Positions 1 through 5,339 of a stretch of DNA of 7,435 bases are shown piece by piece. Made by a program: the position numbers and the translations under genes. Source of the stretch: DASVXQ01 sp036392615 (GTDB taxonomy: Bacteria; Actinomycetota; CALGFH01); contig DASVXQ010000186.1 of NCBI GenBank assembly GCA_036392615.1, positions 1-7,435 on the forward strand. The letters are read 5' to 3'. Under the pieces are notes generated by a model. The model was not told the origin of the DNA. It did no database searches and worked only from the letters and a program-made list of their open reading frames with translations. Each line of letters begins with the position of its first letter. Positions within the stretch are counted from its first letter, which is position 1.

Positions 1-3
1 GGT

Positions 4-393
4 CTAGACCGGTCTCCAGCGCAGAAATCTACGGACCTGTGATGGTGTATCACTCACCTCCAGCTCGTACTGGCGCTGCGAGGTGCGAACCTTGATGTAG
101 CCAGGAATACCCCCGACGAGCCGCAGGGTGTTGAGCGAGCCGTCGTACTCCACTTGTTCGATGGGCACGGTGCCCACGCCTTCGCTATCTACTACCTCGA
201 TGTCGTCTGCGCCCGGGATCACGAGCCGGAAGCCGAACCTGCCAATACTGCTCGCTTGAGAAGCATCGACAGGCTTCTCTAGTTCACCGTGCACAATAAC
301 GGTGCCCTGGTCGTGCTCCACCGCACTAAGATCGACCCACGCATCATGCAGCCGCTCGTCGAGCTGCTCTGCGTCAAGCCGGGATCTCTCCAT
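4..393 (-). CDS. Small acidic hypothetical protein, putative immunity protein of the RHS tip
   Basis: This is a 129-residue protein that I do not recognise. I chose the ATG at 393 because GGAGAAG lies 6 nt upstream. That ATG shares one base with the RHS stop codon (TGATG), a junction typical of translational coupling. An in-frame GTG at 408 would add five residues but would overlap the RHS gene more. The protein has no signal peptide or membrane segment. It is acidic, with about 23 Asp/Glu against 14 Lys/Arg. An N-terminal helical-looking part (LDAEQLDERLHDAW) is followed by short alternating stretches that suggest a beta-rich body. The final residues (RRFLRWRP) are basic. RHS and other polymorphic toxins normally have a small cytoplasmic immunity gene directly downstream, so position, coupling and opposite charge to the RHS tip support that role. 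This is inference: no known immunity family was identified. No terminator is visible before the window edge. Confidence 0.75.
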   Translation of the reverse strand: MERSRLDAEQLDERLHDAWVDLSAVEHDQGTVIVHGELEKPVDASQASSIGRFGFRLVIPGADDIEVVDSEGVGTVPIEQVEYDGSLNTLRLVGGIPGYIKVRTSQRQYELEVSDTPSQVRRFLRWRPV

Positions 394-1718
394 CAGAATC
401 TTCTCCACACAGGGAATCGTAGCGATCGGCCGCTACCCCGTACGCCATGACGCCACACATTCAACTGCCAATGAGATCGCCTGCCAATCCAACGGAACCG
501 GTGTGGTTGCCGGTCGAAATGGACGCGCCAGCGCCACCGGCGGAACCGATGTGTCCTCCGCAGCCATCTTGAGTTCGCCGCCCGACCTGCCCCCCAAGCC
601 TCAAGAGCTCCGAGGCCAGCGCCGACCGCAGTATGAACAGCAAACCGGCGCCACCGCCAACGGCGGGTGCCGGCATACGAAGCGCTGTACGAGGCCGCTG
701 CCGCGGCAGCGCCGACCAACGCACCACAGACGATCGATGCTCCGCATGCTAGGGCTCCGGCGAAGCCACCGACCCAGGCGCCTACCCGAAGCGTTCTCCT
801 CCATCCCCACCATTCTCCGTTGAGGTCGAAGGCGTTGATGGGATCTTGGTTGGCGTAGTCGTAGTCGTTGGCTGATCCGCCGGGGACGGGGTCGACCTGC
901 AGGAACCGGCCCATCGCCGGTACGTACAGGCGGACACCCATGAGCATGATGCCGGTCAGGTCGTCGGTCTCACGCTGCTTGGCGCCGAGCCAGCCATACC
1001 GGGGGCTCGGAGTGGTGCGGGGGATGCCGAATTCGGTGGCCTCGAAGGTGGACAGCAGACCGGTGGCGGTGGGGCTGAGGCTAGCGGTGGCGACGGTGTC
1101 GCCGTGCAGGTTGGCGAGCTGCAGGGTCGTGCCGGCGGCGGAGTCCTGGACGGCGGCCAGGTCGCTGCCAAAGGCGGAGATGTTGCGGGTCCAGTGGCTG
1201 GCGGTGGCGTCCTCGGCGACCCATGAGGGGCTGTCGGTGTCGTCGGCGTAGTGATTGGTGCGGCTGCCGGTGGCCCCGCCCGAGTCGGTGCGGCCGCGGA
1301 GGCGGCCGTTCGGGTCCAGGGTCCAGGTGTGGGTGGTGCCGGCCTCGGTGAGGGCGCGGACCATGTCGCTGGTGTAGTAGCTGGCGGTGATGTCACTGGT
1401 GGTGCCGGCGGCTGCCGCGGGGACGGTGGTAATGCGCCCGAAGGTGTCGTAGCCAACCCCACTGTCGGTGATCCGGTCGGCGCTGTCGTAGGTGTGGCTG
1501 ACGGTGGTGCCGGTGGCGGGGGTGTCGCAGGTACCGTCGTCCAGCTTCAACTGGCAGGCGCCGATCTTTCGCAGACGGTCGCCACCCCAGGGTTGACGGG
1601 AGTACCGGCACCACCCGCGCTCATCGCGGGCTGGCTTAGGGCAAGCCCGGCACCGGCTGCCTCGTCCCTGGCTGCAGCGTGGCGGCGGGCGGTTCGCGCG
1701 ACCGTGGCGTCGACCCAC
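393..1718 (-). CDS. RHS repeat-associated core domain protein, 5'-truncated, with basic C-terminal toxin-like tip
   Basis: This open frame of 441 codons is the C-terminal end of an RHS/YD-repeat protein. RHS proteins are large secreted or surface shells that carry a variable C-terminal toxin. YD-type repeats are visible at HTYDSADRITDSGVGYDTFGR (about residues 75-95). The conserved core end follows: YGWLGAKQRE, TGIMLMGVRLYVPAMGRFLQ and DPINAFDLNG (about 241-301). Beyond the core lies a hydrophobic Gly/Ala-rich stretch (312-350), then about 90 residues with roughly 25 Arg and 10 Trp, ending HWQLNVWRHGVRGSGR...FPVWRRF. I do not recognise this tip as a named toxin. Residues 1 to about 45 do not look like RHS sequence. 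The frame opens at a GTG without a ribosome binding site, so homology probably starts near 1583. A full RHS protein would have many hundreds more residues plus a secretion signal. It is best read as an orphan tip or pseudogene whose 3' end is intact, followed by a coupled small gene. Confidence 0.8.
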   Translation of the reverse strand: MGRRHGRANRPPPRCSQGRGSRCRACPKPARDERGWCRYSRQPWGGDRLRKIGACQLKLDDGTCDTPATGTTVSHTYDSADRITDSGVGYDTFGRITTVPAAAAGTTSDITASYYTSDMVRALTEAGTTHTWTLDPNGRLRGRTDSGGATGSRTNHYADDTDSPSWVAEDATASHWTRNISAFGSDLAAVQDSAAGTTLQLANLHGDTVATASLSPTATGLLSTFEATEFGIPRTTPSPRYGWLGAKQRETDDLTGIMLMGVRLYVPAMGRFLQVDPVPGGSANDYDYANQDPINAFDLNGEWWGWRRTLRVGAWVGGFAGALACGASIVCGALVGAAAAAASYSASYAGTRRWRWRRFAVHTAVGAGLGALEAWGAGRAANSRWLRRTHRFRRWRWRVHFDRQPHRFRWIGRRSHWQLNVWRHGVRGSGRSLRFPVWRRF

Positions 1719-1742
1719 GGCAGGGAATTCGAAATTTCACTC

Positions 1743-1771
1743 TTGACCGCGTATGCGTTGGACGGTAGGCA
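1743..1771 (+). promoter_or_regulatory. Candidate housekeeping promoter for the subtilase gene
   Basis: TTGACC (1743-1748) and TAGGCA (1766-1771) are separated by 17 nt. This resembles actinobacterial sigma-70-type promoters (TTGACN, 17-18 nt, TANNNT), although the last base of the -10 box is not T. A short A/T-rich patch with GAATTC and GAAATTTC (about 1725-1738) lies just upstream, unusual in this GC-rich DNA. The -10 box ends 42 nt before the ATG, giving a leader of about 35 nt. The call rests on sequence match alone. Confidence 0.4.
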
Positions 1772-1798
1772 TGTCCATGCTCGCCATCGGAGGCGCGC

Positions 1799-1806
1799 AG
1801 GGAGGG
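1799..1806 (+). promoter_or_regulatory. Ribosome binding site of the subtilase gene
   Basis: AGGGAGGG contains GGAGG at 1801-1805, 8 nt before the ATG at 1814. This fixes the start that gives a complete signal peptide. Confidence 0.7.
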
Positions 1807-1813
1807 TGAGGGC

Positions 1814-3367
1814 ATGTTCGGACGTCACAAGCGAGGATGGCTGCTGGTGGGGGCGGCTGGTCTGCTGCTCGCAGCCCTGGTGCTACCAGCGACCGGTGCA
1901 ACCGCCGCGCAGACGACCACCACCTACGTCGTCGTGTTGAAGGGCAACACCCAGGCCGGCATGAAGGCGGTCGAGCAGGCCGGAGGCCAGGTTCTCAAGG
2001 TCAACAAGCTTGGGATCGCGCAGGTGTCCTCGACGAACCCGTCGTTCCTGTCGAGCATCCGCCACTCCGGTGCGGTCGACGCCGCAGCCAACGACGCGTC
2101 GTGGCATCTCGGCGCGAAGGATCTGGTGTCGGTCACCTACGTGCCGGCAGCCACGCAGGCGGCCAACTGCGCCGCCTTCTACCACGTGCCGGTGAACGTC
2201 GGCCCGGAGCCGCTGTCGGCGTGTGAGTGGGACGACCGTATCATCAACGCCGCGCCCGGTAAGTCGTATGCGGTCAACCGCGGCGCGGGGGCCACGATCG
2301 GCGACATGGACACCGGGATCGACCTCACCCACCCTGACATCAGGCCGAACCTCGACGTTGGCCTGTCGTGCTCGTTCATCACCTCGGCCAACCCGAACGC
2401 CAACCCCGCTGAGGTGGCCAACGGGGACTGCTCGAACAAGGCCGCGGTCCAGGACCTCAACGGGCACGGCACCCACACCGCCAGCGAGGCCGCATCGCCG
2501 ATCAACGGGATCGGGACCGCTGGCGTGGCGCCCGAGGCCACGATCGTGGCGCTCAAGGCCGGGAACGCGAACGGCTTCTTCTTCACCCAGGAAGTGGTCG
2601 ACGCGATGATCTACGCGGGCGACCACCACCTCGACGTGGTCAACATGTCGTTCTTTGCCGACCCGTGGCTGTTCAACTGCAGGAACGACGCTGACCAGCG
2701 GGCCATCGTTACGGCTATCAGCCGGGCAAGCCGGTACGCGCAGCAGCAGGGCGTGGTCATGGTGGCGGCGATGGGGAACGAGGCCATCGACTTGGCCCAT
2801 CCGGTAACCGACACGATCAGCCCGGACTTCCCGCCTGGTTCGGAACTCACCCGCGACGTCGGCAACAACTGTGTGGTGCTGCCGACCGAGCTGCCGGGTG
2901 TGGTGGGCGTGACCGGGATCGGGCCATCCGGAGAGCTGTCGTTCTTCTCAAGCTACGGCGCCGGCGTCAGCGACGTGACGGCTCCCAGTGGCTCGTCGGG
3001 CCAGGCCCCGAACCCGTTCGGGCGGGTGCTGGCCGCATGGTCGTCCACCGGCCCGCCGATCGGCCTGCCAGGACGTGACGTCCAGGAGGCCGGCGGCGCG
3101 GTCTACGCGTGGGTGCAGGGAACCTCGATGGCGGCTCCCCACGCCGCTGGGGTCGCGGCGTTGATTCGCGCCGCACATCCGAACATGTCGGTGGGCGCGG
3201 TGCAGGCCCGCCTGCAGAACACGGCGATGCCGAAGGACTGCCCGACGGCCGCGGAGATGGACCCGCTCTCCGGAGCCCTGGGAGTGCAAACCTGCACTGG
3301 CGGGCCGGGACACACCAGCTTCTACGGCAAGGGCCTGGTCGACGCGCTGGCCGCAGGCAGCGCCTGA
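1814..3367 (+). CDS. Secreted S8 family serine peptidase (subtilisin-like)
   Basis: This is a complete 517-residue subtilase. Residues 1-32 form a signal peptide: basic GRHKR, a hydrophobic core, then an Ala-rich cleavage region (ATGATAA before QTTTT). Residues about 36-95 (starting TYVVVLKGN) look like a divergent I9-type propeptide. The catalytic triad is clear: Asp166 in GDMDTGID, His218 in LNGHGTHTAS and Ser438 in GTSMAAPHAAGVAALI. The oxyanion Asn322 lies in AAMGNEA. The chain ends soon after YGKGLVDA, with no PA insert, P domain or wall anchor, so release outside the cell is expected. All eight Cys (119, 137, 186, 206, 289, 353, 476, 494) lie in the exported part, and the even number suggests up to four disulfides. 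It is transcribed divergently from the RHS remnant, has its own promoter candidate and ends at a strong hairpin, so it is probably monocistronic. The family call is firm; the substrate is unknown. Confidence 0.95.
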   Translation: MFGRHKRGWLLVGAAGLLLAALVLPATGATAAQTTTTYVVVLKGNTQAGMKAVEQAGGQVLKVNKLGIAQVSSTNPSFLSSIRHSGAVDAAANDASWHLGAKDLVSVTYVPAATQAANCAAFYHVPVNVGPEPLSACEWDDRIINAAPGKSYAVNRGAGATIGDMDTGIDLTHPDIRPNLDVGLSCSFITSANPNANPAEVANGDCSNKAAVQDLNGHGTHTASEAASPINGIGTAGVAPEATIVALKAGNANGFFFTQEVVDAMIYAGDHHLDVVNMSFFADPWLFNCRNDADQRAIVTAISRASRYAQQQGVVMVAAMGNEAIDLAHPVTDTISPDFPPGSELTRDVGNNCVVLPTELPGVVGVTGIGPSGELSFFSSYGAGVSDVTAPSGSSGQAPNPFGRVLAAWSSTGPPIGLPGRDVQEAGGAVYAWVQGTSMAAPHAAGVAALIRAAHPNMSVGAVQARLQNTAMPKDCPTAAEMDPLSGALGVQTCTGGPGHTSFYGKGLVDALAAGSA

Positions 3368-3382
3368 GAGACGGCACCTACC

Positions 3383-3416
3383 GGGGGATGGGCCGGGCCG
3401 AGCCGGCCCATCCCCC
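3383..3416 (+). terminator. Strong hairpin terminator after the subtilase gene
   Basis: A perfect 14-bp inverted repeat, GGGGGATGGGCCGG (3383-3396) and CCGGCCCATCCCCC (3403-3416), encloses a 6-nt loop. It begins 15 nt after the TGA. There is no T-tract, which is common for actinobacterial terminators. Being symmetrical, it could also stop minus-strand transcripts from the Clp relic side. Confidence 0.8.
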
Positions 3417-3527
3417 CAGGTGGCGTTGGGGCAGACGAACAACAGGTGGGCCCCTGGCTGCTTGAAGAACCCCAGCTCCTGCGCTGCCCACGTCCACCGG
3501 CGATGACGACGCCGACAGGTGGCGTTG
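3417..3527. repeat. 12-bp direct repeat flanking 87 bp downstream of the terminator
   Basis: CAGGTGGCGTTG occurs at 3417-3428 and again at 3516-3527, with starts 99 bp apart. The second copy lies within the Clp relic. On the minus strand both copies read in the same frame (NATC and NATW). It may be chance or the trace of a short duplication or slippage event. Confidence 0.35.
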
Positions 3528-3598
3528 TCGTGCATGGGTGCCCTGCATTGGGCGAGCACGACCACCCGCCGGGCCTGGTCGGTGAATGCCTCGAACAT
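3516..3598 (-). pseudogene. Relic of a ClpC-type N-terminal domain (Clp_N)
   Basis: From an ATG at 3598 the minus strand reads MFEAFTDQARRVVVLAQ, then CRAPMHDNATC. The first 17 residues closely match the start of actinobacterial ClpC and stand-alone Clp_N proteins (family pattern MFERFTDRARRVVVLAQ). A GGAGG motif 5 nt before the ATG still looks like a ribosome binding site. The next conserved block (NYIGTEHLLLGL in the family) is absent in all three minus-strand frames. The frame then runs on through the terminator hairpin into the antisense of the subtilase, so it cannot be a normal gene. Clp_N is an adaptor- and substrate-binding domain of AAA+ unfoldases, and nothing of the ATPase part remains here. 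It is a 5' gene fragment, not a working protein. The 3' limit given is where similarity fades. Confidence 0.6.
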
Positions 3599-3851
3599 CC
3601 TGCCCTCCAACGCCAACCCCGGCGGGGTCGAGCCGCAACAGCAGGCCGTTGGTGCGCCCGGACACCTCAACGCCGTGGTCGCGCTATCACCCGACACGCT
3701 GGAGGCAGGGCTCGGCTTCGCTCGAATGGGGGAGGAGGTAGACCACTGCGGTGGCGAGCTGCGCTGGGCACTCCAACAGGCCATCCGCCAGACCGCCGAT
3801 CCCGGCGATCGACCACCCGGCCACGCAGCCCAGCCAAGAGACACCAGCGAC
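3599..3851. other. Intergenic stretch without a recognisable gene
   Basis: This lies between the Clp relic and the stop of the DUF1906-like gene. All frames give Pro/Arg/Ala-rich translations with no recognisable motif. A weak 5-bp hairpin (3794-3798 with 3803-3807, loop ATCC) sits about 45 nt past the DUF1906-like stop. It is too weak to call a terminator. Confidence 0.4.
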
Positions 3852-4682
3852 CTAGGGAGCCAGCGCCTCCGGCGGTGCGCCGGAGTGCGGGCCCATGCTG
3901 GCCAGGTGGCGCGCGACGGCCGCGCCGAGCTGGTCCATCTGGTCCGGAGTCATGGAGGACAGGTCGAGTTGGACGGCGACGGGGGCGGTGATGGCCGCGA
4001 GCACCTCCTTGGCCATGATGAGCTTCTGGAAGTCCGGGTTGGAGTTGTTGTACACCGCGTTGCTCCGACCGCCCACCCGCTGCACGGCACGGTCGACGCG
4101 ACTCAGGACCAGGGCGAAGTGGCCGTCCAGGTACTTCCTTGTGGCGGCGTCCACGATGCTGATGTCCTCCTTCCGTGTGTCCCACAATAGGGTGCTGTCT
4201 GCCACGAGGCTTGCGTCCCACGGCTTCCCGAGCATCACGTCCGAGGCGTACTGCGTTGCGGCGCTGCCCGGGACGAGGTGCGGGACGTTGGTCCAATGCG
4301 CCACCCAGTAGCCCCCGGAGGGCTTCGGATTGTGCAGAACCGTGCTCAGCGAGCCGTACAGAATGACCCTCCAGCCGGCGCGCTTCAGCGCCGAATCGAA
4401 GGCTCGCAGGTACCCCGCGTCCACCCTGGTCTCGAAGTCGAGCGCGACGACGGCCCCTTTGGGTACACGGTGGCGGGTCAGCCAGGCGATCGTCCGCCGA
4501 GCGTCGGCCGCCGGGTCGCCATCTGACGACCGGGTGAAGATGGGCAGCCGCCAGCGCGCCTTCTGGCGTGCCCATTCCGCGTCGGTCCATACGTGCGGAG
4601 TATTGCCGCCGATATATCCGGCCACAGCCTCCCATGCGGGAGGGGAGGCGGGCGGAAAGGCGGCGTCAAACATTCGTCGCAT
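3852..4682 (-). CDS. DUF1906 / Rv2525c-like glycoside-hydrolase-like TIM-barrel protein
   Basis: The protein has 276 residues from the ATG at 4682. I chose this start because GAGGAG lies 8 nt upstream; GTG codons at 4691 and 4688 overlap that motif. Residues 1-168 resemble the glycoside-hydrolase-like domain of the DUF1906/Rv2525c group, related to GH25 lysozymes. Visible family-type blocks are FDAAFPP (5-11), VAGYIGGNTPHVWT (20-33), LPIFTRS (46-52), VALDFET (79-85, the D-x-E strand), AGWRVILYGS (102-111) and QYASD (144-148). Residues 169-276 form a more polar extension ending in a helical Pro/Ala tail, possibly a partner- or wall-binding part. There is no signal peptide, unlike Rv2525c, which is exported by Tat. 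Export would need holin-like or other help, or the protein acts inside the cell. Similar proteins occur in actinobacteria and their phages. Catalytic activity is unproven for the group. The fold call is good; the role is uncertain. Confidence 0.8.
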   Translation of the reverse strand: MRRMFDAAFPPASPPAWEAVAGYIGGNTPHVWTDAEWARQKARWRLPIFTRSSDGDPAADARRTIAWLTRHRVPKGAVVALDFETRVDAGYLRAFDSALKRAGWRVILYGSLSTVLHNPKPSGGYWVAHWTNVPHLVPGSAATQYASDVMLGKPWDASLVADSTLLWDTRKEDISIVDAATRKYLDGHFALVLSRVDRAVQRVGGRSNAVYNNSNPDFQKLIMAKEVLAAITAPVAVQLDLSSMTPDQMDQLGAAVARHLASMGPHSGAPPEALAP

Positions 4683-5053
4683 CGCCACCACTCCTCGGCA
4701 TGGATGGGCCTGGGCCCACGCTCCGGTTTCCGTGCCTGATCCAGATGCCCCGAAGCGCCCGAGCCGCCACGGATCGTCGCATCTGTCGAACGGAGGCTTC
4801 CCCTGACGTGGTCAGTCCGAACCTACCGCGTCATCCGGGAGACTTCCTTTAGGAGGACGCCAAAGGGATGGCGTCCGATGTGGCCCGGGCTGAAGACGCG
4901 TCTTTGCGCGCGAAGAGACCTCGATCAAGCGAACTCCAGGTTCGCCCACGCGAGAGCGGATCTCGCCGCAGCTCAGCAGCAGGCAAAGCCGCAGCACGAG
5001 AGGCAGAACACGCGGCAGAGGAGGCCGCGCACGTGGCAGCGTCACACGGGGCC
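4683..5053. other. Intergenic stretch, no convincing gene
   Basis: No protein family was recognised on either strand. On the plus strand an AGGAGG (4851-4856) precedes an ATG at 4868 that opens 120 Ala/Arg-rich codons, but the 11-nt spacing is long, composition is poor and it runs antisense through the integrase relic. On the minus strand this should hold the promoter of the DUF1906-like gene; no clear -35/-10 pair was found. Confidence 0.4.
4855..4876. repeat. Small inverted repeat (7-bp stem)
   Basis: GGACGCC (4855-4861) and GGCGTCC (4870-4876) can pair around an 8-nt loop. It lies about 170 nt upstream of the DUF1906-like start and overlaps the plus-strand AGGAGG at 4851-4856. It could be an operator, a weak terminator for minus-strand transcripts coming from the integrase side, or chance. 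Confidence 0.3.
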
Positions 5054-5312
5054 CTAGACGGTGCGCGGCCCGATCGGCTTGTCGCTCTTCTCGCGCCAGT
5101 GGCGGTAGGTCCACCAGCTCGGCGAGCATCTCGCCCAAGCGCCGTGGTGACGGCCGTCCATCACCCGCCCTTGAGACGAGCCTCCTCCTTCTCGGCCTTC
5201 CGGCGGCTACCGTCGACTTGGCGCGGCTGATCCGACGCTGCCCGCCGCCGACCGGGTCGACGGCGGCGTAGACACGCACCTCCCAGCCGCCGCGGCACTC
5301 GATGATCGCCAC
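5054..5312 (-). pseudogene. Frameshifted remnant of a tyrosine recombinase (phage integrase), N-terminal part
   Basis: From a GTG at 5312 the minus strand reads an arm-type DNA-binding beginning: RGGWEVRVYAAVDPVGGGQ then RRISRAKS, as in actinobacterial site-specific integrases. At about 5214 the likeness moves to another frame (DGSRRKAEKEEARLKGG, stop at 5161-5163). The third frame continues with DGRHHGAWA and YRHWREKSDKPIGPRTV (stop at 5054-5056), which resembles the start of the SAM-like core-binding domain. Between these two, LGEMLAELVD reads in the first frame. At least two frameshifts, probably more, are needed to rebuild one chain. The catalytic domain with its R-H-R-Y residues is not seen, so the recombinase cannot work. 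Intact relatives integrate phages and plasmid-like elements. No attachment site or tRNA is visible here. The family call rests on motif likeness by eye. Confidence 0.65.
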
Positions 5313-5339
5313 CTGGGCACCTCTGGCTGACAGCTTGTT

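Noticed and set aside
302..823. Plus-strand frame of 173 codons opposite the RHS tip
   Set aside because: Low-complexity Ser/Arg/Pro translation antisense to the supported RHS and immunity genes; no recognisable motif.
956..1462. Minus-strand Pro/Thr/Ala-rich frame inside the RHS gene
   Set aside because: Off-frame shadow of RHS core codons in GC-rich DNA; the RHS frame carries the family motifs.
1883..2800. Minus-strand 305-codon frame opposite the subtilase
   Set aside because: His/Arg/Val-rich antisense shadow; the plus strand holds a full catalytic triad and signal peptide.
2948..3515. Continuation of the Clp relic frame through the terminator into the subtilase antisense
   Set aside because: No Clp or other motif past NATC, and it overlaps an intact convergent gene; only the first ~28 codons are meaningful.
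3667..4635. Minus-strand 322-codon frame overlapping the DUF1906-like gene
   Set aside because: Arg/Gly-rich out-of-frame translation; the other frame has clear DUF1906-type motifs and a ribosome binding site.
4700..5060. Searched for a tRNA or attachment site next to the integrase relic
   Set aside because: No cloverleaf-like arms or T-loop motif (GGTTCRANNCC) in a suitable arrangement was found by eye, nor a matching direct repeat.
4868..5230. Plus-strand 120-codon frame preceded by AGGAGG
   Set aside because: Spacing of 11 nt is long, composition is Ala/Arg/Ser-rich without motif, and it runs antisense to the integrase relic.
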